From: Acholoe squamosa
Taxonomy: Eukaryota; Annelida; Polychaeta; Phyllodocida; Polynoidae
DNA length: 64,000 nt
Assembly (NCBI GenBank): GCA_949317995.1
Contig: OX439050.1
Coordinates: 23,819,839-23,883,838, forward strand
Direction of reading: 5' to 3'
This document shows, piece by piece, positions 10,571 to 22,100 of the stretch. The position numbers were made by a program, and so were the translations under genes. A model generated the notes under the pieces. That model saw only the letters and a program-made list of their open reading frames with translations, was not told the DNA's origin and searched no databases. The first letter of the stretch is position 1, and the number at the start of each line of letters is the position of its first letter.

Positions 10571-10816
10571 TACCGTAATCTCTCGCGTATAAGGGTCAGC
10601 TCGCCTATAAGGCACACCCCCAACTCAGGGAGGTCTGTTTCACGTATAAGGCGCACCTCTAAGGGCAGATTTTTGTTAGTTTAGTACTGTTCTATAGTAA
10701 AAATACCCCACTATAAGGCGCACCCCAAACTCAAGGCAATGTCCCTCCCATGTATAAGACTCAGCATCATTTTGTTTGGCGTATAAAACGCGCCTTATAC
10801 ACGAGAGATTACGGTA
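10571..10816. mobile_element. TA-flanked CCGTAA-type TIR element
   Basis: Begins taCCGTAATCTCTCGCGTATAAG and ends with the reverse complement ...GAGAGATTACGGta. The interior carries further gtataagg/cgcgcctta half-sites. It is non-coding; TA flanks are typical of Tc1/mariner-type target duplication. Best copies of the family: 17316, 20018, 22972, 33524 and 38401. Confidence 0.8.
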
Positions 10817-11105
10817 TATTGGTGCAATATCCATGCATCATAAAGACTGACGGGTATACAATGGCGCATAAGGCAGTTCCGCAGTTAGTGGTTAAAGAAA
10901 TCGCAGTTCAAACTTAATAAAAGGCATGCCGAACATGACGCAAGAATTGCACTATAATTTGATATAATCAGGGATATGCTATTTCTATTCCATAGATAAA
11001 TGCTTTTTGTTCTCAAAACGCAATAGAAATCTAAAATGATCAATATGAAAAAAGAATTAATGGAATTGACTTTTATTGAAGATATCTCATCTCTTCTCAT
11101 TACAG

Positions 11106-11189
11106 ACAGTGGCTGGTGGTGGGGATTGGTTGACGACAGACATCGACCTGTGGTGGAGAGGTGGTGCTGGGACAACCTGGAGAAAGAAC
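11106..11189 (+). other. Isolated exon candidate, 84 nt
   Basis: A pyrimidine-rich acceptor (ctcttctcattacag) ends at 11105 and a consensus donor gtgagt begins at 11190. The 84 nt are GC-richer than the surroundings, divisible by three and open in two frames; one reads SGWWWGLVDD...WCWDNLEKE, the other TVAGGGDWLTTDIDLWW. I recognise neither product. Confidence 0.3.
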
Positions 11190-12146
11190 GTGAGTACAAC
11201 TACGGTAGCTGATATGTAGTATGTTACATGTGACTTTATAGGCGCATTAAGACTAGGCATGAGAGGCACCCATGCGCCTAGACAGACCAAGACAGGGATA
11301 GATATACAGACAGGAGGCAAGAAGAACCATATTAATGAAAATGTCATCCAAGGCAGTGACAGCAGTAGGTACAGGGGTCCAGCGTACAGAGTGGATTACA
11401 TTCAGAGTCAGTTTGTGTCAATATTGAGTTTGGTGCTGGTTCTCTGTGCTGCCACAGCTCTCCCCCAGCTCAAGGACTGAAGCCTGCACGAGGAGCCAAC
11501 CCTGGCCCCTGTGGGCCTCGTGTTCCCCTTAGTCTATGCTAATATCCATTTCAGGAGGCCAACTGTGTACTATGATTTCTGATTCAGGTGCTCTATGTTA
11601 GGTTATGAGGGATGCATAAGAAGATAATGTCGTTGTAACAATGGATCCACAGCCAATCCACTAAATTTCAGTTGTCATAAACAGGAGAAGAAGCAGATTT
11701 ATTGCCTCTGTGAGGTAGTTCTAAAATACCTGATTTCTGGTGTGGGGGTGAGTTTGCAATATTCAATTTCATGGCAGGATACTTTTACAGTTTATATGTA
11801 CTTGTATAGATAGTATTCAGTAAGCCTATTTAGAGAGTATACTAGTGGCTTCGCCACTAGAGTTTGGGGCATTAGCATCAATCATGCAACTATCCATGCA
11901 CTGTGACTTCCTCAAAATTGTGGCATATTTTCACAGGAAAATGTGGTCTCTTTTTTTTTATTGGCAAAGGGTTCATTCCTTAGTAAAAAAAAAAAAGACT
12001 TAGTGTGTGGGGACCAACACCCCCAACCCCCACCCCTTACCCCGGGAACCGTGAGAGGCCTGGCCGGTCAGGGCTGCGCGGCAAAGTTGAAGCCCTGCAC
12101 AGTCAGCATCTGCCTGGGCTATATCTCCATAGCAATGGAGCCTTGA
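11190..12146. other. No gene recognised
   Basis: Contains a short perfect palindrome ctagtggcttcgccactag near 11843, and a GC-rich stretch from about 12000 that continues across the SINE at 12159. Short open frames have no domain signal. Confidence 0.45.
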
Positions 12147-12158
12147 CCTAGGCCGAGC

Positions 12159-12436
12159 GCGGGCCTCCCCAGCCCCAGGCCATCTTTAAAAGGGGTCTAT
12201 GTCTTGCTTTTCTATTCTCTCTGAGTGTGGGTGGTGTCCATATGCGCGGGCACTGGCACATATTCGTTCCTTAAATCTCCTCTTTCCTGTCCCCTCTTTC
12301 TTACATGTGTCTGGTGTCCATATGCACGGGCACAGGCACATGTATTCCTTTGTGACGTGATGTCTAATGTACTTTTTCCGCCATGAATATGACCTTAGCT
12401 GTCGGCTTGGCGTTAAACAACCATTACTCACTCACT
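12159..12436 (+). mobile_element. Longer SINE copy with 12-bp TSD
   Basis: Same head (gggcctccccagcccc), gaccttagctgtcgg word and ACTC tail as the copies at 4342 and 56639, but the middle segment (tctcctctttcctgtcccct ... catatgcacgggcac) is duplicated, making it 278 bp. cctaggccgagc at 12147-12158 and 12437-12448 is a clean target duplication. Confidence 0.85.
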
Positions 12437-12448
12437 CCTAGGCCGAGC

Positions 12449-14249
12449 TCCCTGCCGACTCTTCCTACCGGTAGCGAGAGGCTGTCATCGTCTGGCCTAC
12501 CTTGACCCAAATGACCCAGGCTGGCCGGGAGATCATCACAACGATGTCCAAAGCTTGGAGGCAGCGATTGAGAAGTTTAGACAATGAGAGAAAGACCCCT
12601 TCAATTCAGTTTTGAAAATACCTTTGAGGAGAGATGCACTACGGTATCTATTTTCTAGTTTCACCATATTTGGTCACTCTTTTTCTGTAGGTGCATTATT
12701 TCGGCATCATACAAATGTAGAAAACAATGGACGATTTCTGTGGAATGTGCAGTCTCTTGTCATGTCGAGGTTAGGGCTAGGTGTGAAAATTACATTTCTT
12801 TTAGTAAAGCTCTTTTGATTTAGGTATACGTATGATGAGAGTAACTGAAGTTTAATGTCAAAGCTACAAAATATAATTTTTGATAATTTTGAGAAAAAAA
12901 AAATCGAGTTAAATTTGCAAAAAGTACATGTGTCTATGTAGCCTCTTTTGGGTTATCTGTTCCTGGCAAGCACTCAAGCCTATTTTAATGGGGTGGGGAC
13001 CAGCGACGAAATAATGCCTTTTTATATATAGGGTAATGATAAGGGTGACCACTAGTGACTTGGATGTGAGATAAGTACCACTAGACCTAGGTATCCTCCA
13101 ATGCTGTCACTCAACCTGTGCACTGTGAAATTAAGGATTGATCTTTAAACTCTATTTGCATAATTATTAGAACGTACAATTAAATAACAAAATGTAATAG
13201 AAAAGATGATAGCTGAATTCCGAAAGAAAATTTAAATAATTGCTCTGTTTCAGTTGATTGTGAAAATCGATTTCCTATAAAATGCACTGGTAGTTAGATC
13301 CTGTTTATTTTTAGACCGCAAACATTTATTGACACAGAGATACTAAGAATCTGGGACAATGTAGACTGTGGACGGACAGGTTGAAGCAGGATGATCTAGA
13401 TAGGATGATCTAGATAGTGGAGGAATGTAAGTAGATATGGGTAGGTGACTAGCACCTCACTGTCAACTTATAATTTGTTTCTCTACTAGTGGCAAACAGA
13501 GCTAGCCCTATTCCCGGTTAGCGGATTCCTTAGTGGGCCGACCCCTGCTGAAGCTGATACCTTGCAATGTAAGGACTGATAACAGCGAGCTGATGGGTAC
13601 CAGGTATTACGTAATGCACTCTAAAGAGTCTGCACTGAATGAAAGGAATTTTCTCATTGGTCAATATTGTATCCCGCTAGGTCGGAATAGATGGCAAGAC
13701 TACCTACAAAGTAGAAAATTAATTTTACACATTCTTCAAACTGAACTTGACGTGAAGGGCCACAGCAACAACAAATGGGACATGTCAATTGAAAAGAGAA
13801 AATCATGAATGTAGCCCAAGTTAAAGGAAAAGACCATCATATTTTCATGATGTCTAATTTTGGTAGTATCTTGATACAATAAAACAAAAAAAAATATTAG
13901 CACATCTGCCATTGCAAGGACACCGAGGAGGAGTCCCTGATGCAGTCTATGACGCCACAATAGACCAGATGCAGCACAGTGTTGACTGCACAGCACTGCC
14001 TGTATCTAAATAGATGCTGCTAAAAAGTGGTCTTTTCCTTTAAGTCATCAAGATACAAATCCAATGAGTTCTAGTACAGTCAGACACCTAGTATAAGTGA
14101 TCCTTGTCCCCTAGGTCCCTACCACCATGGTACACCTGACATGGGGATCACTGTCAGGTAATATAGGCACCTGCTACCTAGGCAGCAGCCTTACCGGCAG
14201 TCCTCTCACCTAGTGGATCCCTCATTGTTACCTGCAACCTTACCTTCAT
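12449..14249. other. No gene recognised
   Basis: 12449-12600 is GC-rich and could be remnant coding or repeat sequence, but frames are short. The rest is AT-rich with a small doublet aggatgatctagat near 13390. Confidence 0.45.
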
Positions 14250-14500
14250 CCTTTAAGGACAGCATGGTGTCTACAGGTTTGTGTTCCTTTGTCATCATGC
14301 ACCAATGAATTTTGTTCTCACCAGCAATGCATTGGTGCATCATGCCGACTCCTAAGGACTGTCTTGAGCAACACTAAGGGCAGCATGATGCATGAATGCA
14401 GTCCAGGTGAGTTACTCGCCAGGGTTCCATTCATCATAGTGACAAATGGGTATAATGGGTTAGTCTACTACCGGGGTATGTGGCGTTTACAGAGTTAACC
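14250..14500. mobile_element. TTAA palindromic family copy (decayed)
   Basis: Shares catgatgcatgaatgcagtcc, aggtgagttactcgccaggg and ends near tcctttaagg and gagttaaccc with the copy at 18325-18581. Boundaries approximate. Confidence 0.5.
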
Positions 14501-15164
14501 CACCTCAGAGTACCTCTATCATAGCGCCCTACTCGCTCATCGGGTTCTCACCTGAATGGTTCTAAATTAGGAGGGATGTGTGACTTGTTATCTTGAGCTC
14601 TTGGTAGAGATATATGTTAGTGACTATGGATTCAAATGTAAGGTATTTAAAGGTCCTCTTTCACTTCAGTGTAGTAGAGGCATTTTTGAAATAACGTAGT
14701 TTCATGGAGTTTATTCAGTGGTGGATTTTAAGTGCCATTTTATAGTAAACCTTCGATTTTAGCCCTGAAAATGGCTTTGCTGTAGACCATGTGAAATCCC
14801 TGATAATCTTATTAATTTTCTCTAAATGACAGTTTGCTACCATAGTTCCCTGTGTTTGAGGTGTACATTAGAATTGTTTCTTCGTCCTTCAAACTAATAA
14901 TGATAATATGATGAATTTAACTAAGAATTCTGGTTTCGGTTTCAGTATCTGATCTTATACTAAGCTGTGTTCTTTTTGTTTACCTTTACAGCACTCGGAG
15001 GGATAACTTCACGTGAGAGGATTGCAGTTGATGAAGCTCTTCATGGGTGAAAAGCATAACCTTCTGGCAGCCTGGATAATTACGATAAAACAGACCAGAC
15101 TCTAAACCTTTTAAATAAGGTCCCTTCTAATAAGGGAAAAAGGTTTAGTTCACTCCGTTCAGTC
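14501..15164. other. No feature recognised
   Basis: AT-rich sequence, no long frame or repeat structure that I can name. Confidence 0.5.
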
Positions 15165-15370
15165 ATCGGTTTCAAGGATTTAGTTGCCCTATTTGGTGTC
15201 AAGGAATAGTCGCCCTATTTGGTGTCAAGGAATAGTCACCCTGTTCAGTGTCAAGGATTTAGTCGCCCTATTCGGTGTCAAGGAATAGTCGCCCCATTCA
15301 GTGTCAAGGATTTAGTCGCCCATTTGGTGTTCTCCATCGGTGTGGAGGAGTTAGTCGCCCTATTCAGTCT
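15165..15370 (+). repeat. 26/27-bp tandem repeat, about 7 copies
   Basis: Unit ggtgtcaaggaatagtcgcc plus ctattt, with a variant ggatttagtcgcc that adds one base. It decays at both ends. A GC-rich Cys-rich open stretch follows (15371-15468) up to a gtaaat donor-like site. Confidence 0.8.
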
Positions 15371-15468
15371 CCAGTGTTGTGGAGGACTATGCGGCCTGGC
15401 TGGACACACAGGCTGGAGTACCGTAGACCTGTGCGGACTGTCTAGCACCGGCTGCAGATCACGACCAG

Positions 15469-16720
15469 GTAAATTATCAAACCATTTCAATATGATCTTG
15501 GGAGGGGGGATATAATGGCACACAAACTTAGATTAAAAAATAAAAAGGAAGGTACTCAGATTTTCATACTTCCAAGAAGAGAAAAGTAAGTTTTGAGTTA
15601 CAAAATTAAGGTATTGAGGATTGTGCATGTTTCTTCTATTATCTAGAAATCATAAGGATGCTGTTTTTTTTTGTTGTTTTTTTAAATTGTATTTATTTAT
15701 GTTTCACATGTGGATATTACATATCAGGCATGGTAACTATTGAAGTTGCTGTCAAATGTAACTACCAGGTATATTTACCATATATACAGGTGACATCACA
15801 CAGCATTTACGGCCAATAGTAAATGGGAAGTGATCATGTATGTAATACTGATTCAACGGAATGAAAGAAAATGTAAGCAGAAACGTTCTGTGTACCTAAA
15901 TTAATGAAAGACTACTAGTATAACTATCCGATCTCATATGAATGTATCTGTGAAATTACAAAAAAAAAAAAAAAAAAAAAAGGCCACAGGGGATATTTCC
16001 CTGTTGTACACAGATCACCAACACCACCATGAACGACAGACAACTAAAACCTCTGAGATCATTGAGACTTGATAGCCATTCATTTTCTCAGAATTCACAA
16101 GCAGCTATGTATTTGCCTGAAAGGCAGGCTGCTCTTGTACATTTTCACCACATTCAACCTTTAAAAGAGGGAGCCATAGAATAAATCATGCATGGCCTTC
16201 AGTTGTCAGAAGTAAGCTGGAGAACCCTAATTGTGGACAAGTTCTAAGGAGGTGTGCATTGTGCCTATAAGTGTATCCCCCAGGGATGGTAGCCTTAACA
16301 ATACAGCCCAACCAGGAGGGAGGGGGGCTGACATGGATGGCTATATTCTAGTGTACAAGGCATGGGGCTTGGAAACGATGACTTTTTGTTGACAGATCCA
16401 CAGCTGTCGCACCTTTTAAATTTGTTAGCACAAATCCTATACACACTCGGGAGCCAATTTCTTATTCATGTACAAGAACTTGCAGTTCTAAAACATGGAG
16501 ATATGTGTGACATGGTTGAGTTGTCAAGTCAGGATGTCTTATGTAAGCCATGTCTTTGTAATGAAGAGTCATACAGTCAGCTGTGGATCTTTATATTGAG
16601 GTGGGAAGGCAGTCGGGGAAGGCGGTCATACATACACATTAATTCATGGTCTGCGTTTATGACATACACATTCTTCCATGACCTGGATGCTCTGATCTCT
16701 TTGCACACTGTAAATCCCAT
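15469..16720. other. No gene recognised
   Basis: Includes a poly-A run at about 15960-15980. The 186-codon frame that starts near 16362 runs into the MITE at 16721 and shows no domain; I regard it as chance. Confidence 0.5.
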
Positions 16721-17181
16721 GTATTACCCCCGGTCCCCGCAGTCTGGAGCAAGTGTGACACCATCAGAGTTACAAAAAACATGGAGATTGGGGTGTTTTT
16801 TGCTCTTTAGAAGTGTCCTTGAGTTTCAAGAAAAAGGGGGTTATTTTTTAGGCAAACTCCGTAAAAATTGGCAAAAGGGGATAGTTTTGCCCTTACATGT
16901 AGACAGTGAATTAGATGAGTAAAAATATCTGTATTTCCCCTTAAAAACGGCCAGTTTTGAGAGCTGAGACATCCATGCTTTTTGAAGAAAGGGGGTGGTC
17001 TGGTCAAAATGTCTGCATTTTCTGAAATTAAGGGGTATTTTTGGGGCCCCAAAAATCCGTGTTTTAGCATAAAAAAGGGGGTATTTTCAGCCTCAAATCC
17101 ACGGAAATGGGGGTCAGTCTGGAAATCCATAACACTTATGGTGTCTAGTATGGTGTCTGAGTGCGGGGACCGGGGTATTAC
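16721..17181. mobile_element. MITE with TIR GTATTACCCC-CGGTCCCCGCA
   Basis: Left end gtattacccccggtccccgc (16721) and right end tgcggggaccggggtattac (to 17181) are inverted copies with one indel; the inverted similarity continues as gacaccat. The interior is a series of aaaaagggggtatttt-like blocks. It is 461 bp and non-coding. Confidence 0.8.
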
Positions 17182-17315
17182 CCTTTAGTAGTAGCATCAT
17201 GGTTCAGTGCACTAAGGCCAATGGTTATCATGATTGATGTATTTAGTACTGCCAATAGTGGTCAAGTATCAACCCAACCAATACCAACACATCTATCGAT
17301 TATAGTAAAAATCAC

Positions 17316-17552
17316 TACTGTAAACTCCCGCGTATAAGACGCGTCCTCTACGCCAAACAAATTGCTGGGAGGTCTTATAGGATGTACTGAAATTGGGGGT
17401 GCGTCTTATACGAGGGGTAATTTTACTATAGAAATGTACTGGATTGACAAAAATCACCCTTAAAATGTGCGTCTTATACGCGAAAATGCATGTGCTAAGT
17501 TTGGGGTGCGTCTTATACGCGCAGCGCGTCTTCTACACGGGAGATTACGGTA
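17316..17552. mobile_element. TA-flanked CCGTAA-type TIR element
   Basis: Starts tactgtaaactcccgcgtat, ends acacgggagattacggta. It includes at least five internal gcgtcttatacg-type motifs in both orientations. About 237 bp, non-coding. Confidence 0.8.
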
Positions 17553-17888
17553 ACATCTACACGGCTCCCCCCCCTCCCCTCCGATCACCTTTGAGGCTGC
17601 TCTGAAATTTCTGATGCAGCAGTGAGTGATATTAATTAGACATAAAATCGAAGAATCATGCAATTCATAAATTTCTTAAATATGAAAAGCACCATGTTAG
17701 TCCACATCATTCACCTGTGAATTTAATCTGCTAAGCCACCTTTATTAGGGAAACCATATGCCACAAGTCAGGCTGGATGTCCAAAGTAAATGTTAAAGGT
17801 AACATAAATAAACAAGGAAGACAAGCCAGAGTTAATGTGCGTTTAGTCACGGTCACAGCTCCTAAGTTATAAACATGGAATGGACTGG
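17553..17888. other. No feature recognised
   Basis: Unique-looking sequence between two mobile elements. Confidence 0.5.
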
Positions 17889-18303
17889 TTAACCCGGGGG
17901 GGGGGGCACTGACCCTCGGTTTGGGTACCAACTGTGGTACTGACCCTGTGGAGCGGTGGCTGTCGATGCTTCAATGACGGGAACAATGGGGGGGCTGTTA
18001 ACTGTGTTATATCTTAAGATTAGGGGGCTGTTGATACCTATTATAACTTGCATGGAAAGGAAGTAACTTGAATATCCCATGTAACTTCTCCAGGGCTTTG
18101 AAATTCCTGAAAATGATTGTCAAAGAGTCTTAATTTACATGGAAGAGGACCCTGAAAAGGGGGCTATTATCAGACTGCTTCAGAAAAGGGGGGCTCTAAC
18201 AATTGTCCTGCATTTTAAGGCGCTGTAAATTGGCAAAAAAGGGGGACTGTAATTTCGCAGTTGGTACCACCAATCAAACATTCAGTGCCCCCCCGGAGGT
18301 TAA
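17889..18303. mobile_element. TTAA-flanked element with G-run TIRs
   Basis: TTAA at 17889-17892 and 18300-18303 flank CCCGGGGGGGGGGGCACTGA and its inverted counterpart TCAGTGCCCCCCCGGAGG. Inside, ttgggtaccaactg / cagttggtaccacc is also inverted. 415 bp with a TTAA duplication, so piggyBac- or Kolobok-like and non-autonomous. Confidence 0.8.
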
Positions 18304-18324
18304 CACCCAGACTGACGCCTCAGA

Positions 18325-18581
18325 TTAACCTTTTAATGGCTGCTGATGCAGGAGTGCATCATGCCCATCGGTCATCATGATACACCAATTTTGGCAGTGC
18401 TGGAGAGTCTCCAGTCACCAGCACTTCATTGGAGCATCACGCAGAACATCCAGGAGTATATCAGCCCCGAAAGGGTCGTCATGATGCATGAATGCAGCCC
18501 TGGCAAGTTACTCACCAGGGCTGCATTCATGCATCATGACGACCAATGGACATAATGCATTAGTGGCCCTTAAAGGATTAA
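18325..18581. mobile_element. TTAA-flanked palindromic element (best copy)
   Basis: TTAA at 18325-18328 and 18578-18581; ends ccttttaatgg and ggcccttaaagga are roughly inverted. It contains a perfect 29-bp hairpin (18475-18503 with 18515-18543) built on gctgcattcatgcatcat. Relatives lie near 3370, 14250, 28262, 41660 and 43415. Confidence 0.75.
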
Positions 18582-19377
18582 ATGGGTTTCCAACTGACTA
18601 AACCCCCACAGGGCACCTCCACAAACCCCTCCATTCTACCTACATGCCGACAGAATACCTCAGGAGAAATGTACCCTGTCAACCCCTAGGCACCTCCCCT
18701 CCACCCACCTCCATTACGATTTACATGCATGAAGACTCTGTTTGGCTTCTGCTGCACAAGATTAAAAAGGTGTAAAAACTGGAAATAGCTTCAGCAGTAT
18801 AGGATTACTTCATTGTGAGTTTACCAGTATGTAAGTGGAGATCTGACCGTTTCAAATTCATCAAGTCTTAAAAGAAAGTTAAGTCATGTGCAAGATAAGC
18901 ACAATGGAAGCCATAGGTATATGGTACATACTAAAGATAAAATAAATGGTAGATAAATCTAGTATCTAACTGATGCCCCCGTGCTTTTTTTCTGCAAAGT
19001 TTTGTATATGTAGTACTTCTTCTATAGTACTACACATCTACAATCATTGTCTTGCTCTGGGTAGCAGAAAATGTGGAACCCAGTATAATACAGTACACCC
19101 ACTGCTTCACACCGTGCCCCATGCCCTTCATTCCAGGTGTATAGGTCCATTACCCCTTTTCATGCCCTACACACATGTGCACGTGCCCCCACACCCTTTT
19201 AGAACCCATTACAACCTGTTTACAGCTGACTACATGCCCCCATGTGCCCTGCTGCGCCCCCTACCCCACACCTAGTGTACCTGTACACAGCCTCTACCCT
19301 ATACAATAGCCTGCAGCCATCTGGCTCTACTTAACCCATGTCATTTTCAGTCCTGTTGAAAGACACTACTGTCAAAC
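18582..19377. other. No gene recognised
   Basis: C-rich stretch around 18600-18720 and 19100-19300; otherwise AT-rich. A 100-codon frame at 18973-19275 is proline/histidine-rich low complexity without domain signal. Confidence 0.5.
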
Positions 19378-19640
19378 ATTGTGTATAAGCAGCATCTCGC
19401 CTATAAACCGGACCCTGACTTTGGTTTTACATAGTAGCTCGGGCCAAAAAAAGATAATACACCACACGATTTTTGAATATCTATCTTAGAATCAACTTGG
19501 TTCATGAGAATTATTACCCCTGCTTTAGTATTCCTAAACTGCGCAAATTCCCATTTTGCGCATAACATGTATATAAGCTCCCTTGACTTCGGGAAGAGTA
19601 TATAAGCCGTAGTAAGGCTGTGGCTTACACTCAAGGTTTT
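19378..19640. mobile_element. Decayed CCGTAA-type element
   Basis: Words tgtataagcagcatctcgcc, atataagctccc, gtatataagccgt recall the internal half-sites of the family, but the terminal CCGTAA ends are gone. Confidence 0.35.
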
Positions 19641-19720
19641 ACGATGTGTACCATCTCACTCACTCAATTCATATTGGAAAAATTGAAAAGTAGGTCTATT
19701 TCCGAATTTCGAGTGATGAC

Positions 19721-19842
19721 CAGTGGCGGATTTAGATTCCTTTTTACCTGTTTATCTACCTCTTTTTACCCTAGAATTTAACCAAAATTAAGGCTAAATA
19801 AGGGGCACGCCCCTCCTTTTCAAAATCCTGGATCCGACCCTG
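19721..19842. mobile_element. hAT-like MITE with CAGTGGCGGAT end
   Basis: Starts CAGTGGCGGATTTA and ends TGGATCCGACCCTG, imperfect inverted ends starting CAG/CTG. Flanks tgatgac and taatgac resemble a 7-8 bp duplication. 122 bp. Confidence 0.65.
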
Positions 19843-20017
19843 TAATGACTGAATCCCTGACTCTGAAAATAGTCTTTAATCTGCGGTTTGCATGCTGGGC
19901 TCTACAATAATCTTTCCCCCTTTCAATTTAATAGAGGGCAAATGCATCAGAATTCCTTTACCTTTTGGGAGGATGTGTCCCTTCTCTCTGCTGAGTGACC
20001 TGTGACCCAAGCTGACC

Positions 20018-20406
20018 TACCGTAATTTCCCGCGTATAAGGCGCAGCCTGCGTATAAGGCGCACCTAGAGTTTTGGAAAATTCTCAAAAAAATGAAAAAT
20101 TCATAACTTTGGTTCTGCTGAATGAATTTTCAATATTCAAAGACCTATGTGTAACTTGGGCCCATAGACCCCCCTAGGCCCCCATATCCTATTATGGCTA
20201 AGGGGGCATGTAACATCTCAAAAGAAAGGTCTTGGAGTCCCCCTTGTGGTTGCAATGACTGTGCAAAAACGAAATATCAATTCTACCCTCCTGTACTGAT
20301 GGCAGCTACCTCTTGAATGAAAAAAAAAAAAAAATTAGCCTTGTGGTTGCAATGAGAACTAAACCCCCCCGTATAAGATGCGCCTTATACGCGGGAGATT
20401 ATGGTA
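20018..20406. mobile_element. CCGTAA-type TIR element, long subtype
   Basis: Ends taCCGTAATTTCCCGCGTAT and ATACGCGGGAGATTATGGta. The interior segment ttcataactttggttctgct is shared with the copy at 22972-23279, defining a subfamily. Confidence 0.8.
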
Positions 20407-20856
20407 CGTGTGATATGTATGCCCCTAAATCTCCTTTATTATGAATTCCTTTTATTGGATCTCAACGAAGATGACCTTTTCAAAATAGACCCCCTTCCAC
20501 ATACACAGTGGTTTATGCAACAATCAAACTGCTTCTACTGAAAACATTAATTACATATATTTACAAATTTCAAAACCGAGAATATGCCTTAAAAGGATAC
20601 CAAAAGCTGAGAGTACCCCTTTAACTGGCATATCCATGCTAACTCCCCATGGTGATCTGAGGTCATATTGCACTCCTTTCTTATAGTAAGGACACCAAAA
20701 GGGAGCACCCACTGTGAAAAGGGCACCGTAGAGGGAGTCCTATATCACATGACAAGTGTAGATGGTGCCTTTAACAATACCCCAGTCACTCCCTTCCCCA
20801 GATTAACCTATTCATGATTCATACCTTATCATGGACAATCCTACCCCAGCTATGTC
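20407..20856. other. No feature recognised
   Basis: Unique-looking sequence. Confidence 0.5.
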
Positions 20857-21071
20857 TGCTGTAAATCCCCGCGTACAAGCCGAGACTTATACGCCCAGCT
20901 TATACTTTAACCAGCTTAAAGCCGGTGTGGCTTATAAGGCTTTCCTGAGAGGTGCCGATACTATAGAACAGGACTAAAGTATTTTCAAGCCTCAGCTGCT
21001 GCTTATTGCTTCCTTTCAAACTCAGGGTGTAGCTTATACGAGGGTGTGGCTTTTATGCGGGAGTTACGGTA
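20857..21071. mobile_element. CCGTAA-type TIR element, divergent copy
   Basis: Starts ctgtaaatccccgcgtacaa and ends ttatgcgggagttacggta; repeated gcttata words inside. Confidence 0.65.
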
Positions 21072-21958
21072 CCTCATGATTCTTTTCTATTAGACTATAC
21101 CCTGTCTCCTAGACTTTAATGCTATAAGAGCTGCGGGATCATCAATAAAAATACATTGCTGAGATTATTTGAGCCACAAGACAAAGCTGTAACACCTGAC
21201 CGTTGGCTCAATCAAAGATAAACACCATCCTTGGTGAAACTGAAATACCACAACCTCGAATTTTACATGAGTACCAACCCATCAATACATGACCCACACC
21301 TCAAGCATACAAATGAAATGGTTGGGTAGGGGAAGAATGTGATTACCCTAAATTCCCGACCTCTCACCCACCACCCCAATCCCACCCACCATCTCCTTTC
21401 TTCACACCACAACAAAACAGAGAATCTGGGGCAGCAACAGAAAAAGAGACACGCAGCGGGAGGCAGGAGAACCATGACTGCAGGTGCCTCAGGGGTCAGG
21501 TCACAGGTGTTTATGTGTTTGGTATTCTCTTCAGGGCCTGGATCTCACCCCTTAATGTTACAGCTCACACCCTATGTTTAGGTTGCAGTACACCAATTGA
21601 CGGGAGGTGGCTGCAGGAGACATTTTGTAGCTCTGCAATGAAGGGTGTTGTACAATGATTATTGGTCTAAAAGTGGACAGTGGGTAGGCAAACCATGCAT
21701 CAAATTAATCCGTAGGATACATTTATATTAATCGATTTTAGTGTTATTTAGGCTGATATTTGAGGGTAAGTTGAGAGGGGTGCACTCTATTCAATTACAG
21801 AATTTATTGCAATCATTCACTGCAAAACCCCCAAATCTGGGTATGTCCGCACTCTACGGCCGATAGCGAAAAAAGTTAATTACATTGTACCACATCTCAT
21901 GGCCCTTAATTTATGGGATAAATGTGTGCCTACAAGAAAATAGTGGTGGCTAAGCCCA
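21072..21958. other. No gene recognised
   Basis: Open frames of 70-80 codons on both strands around 21263-21581 overlap each other and look random. Confidence 0.5.
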
Positions 21959-22100
21959 CAGAGATGCCACTTTTCCTGGTTTACCAGGAATTCCTGGTTT
22001 TGATCCCAAGATTTCTGTATTCAATTATGTTAAATTCCTGGGAAAACATGTCAAAAGTCCAGTTTTCCTGGTTTTTGTCGGCCAGTGAGTGGCATCTCTG
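21959..22100. mobile_element. 142-bp MITE, copy 1, TSD AGCCCA
   Basis: Ends CAGAGATGCCACT and AGTGGCATCTCTG, a 13-bp perfect TIR. agccca at 21953-21958 and 22101-22106 is a 6-bp target duplication. The second copy (45859-46000) has the same length. Confidence 0.88.

Noticed and set aside
16362-16922. 186-codon frame on the + strand
   Set aside because: No domain, no splice or promoter context, and its 3' part lies inside a MITE.
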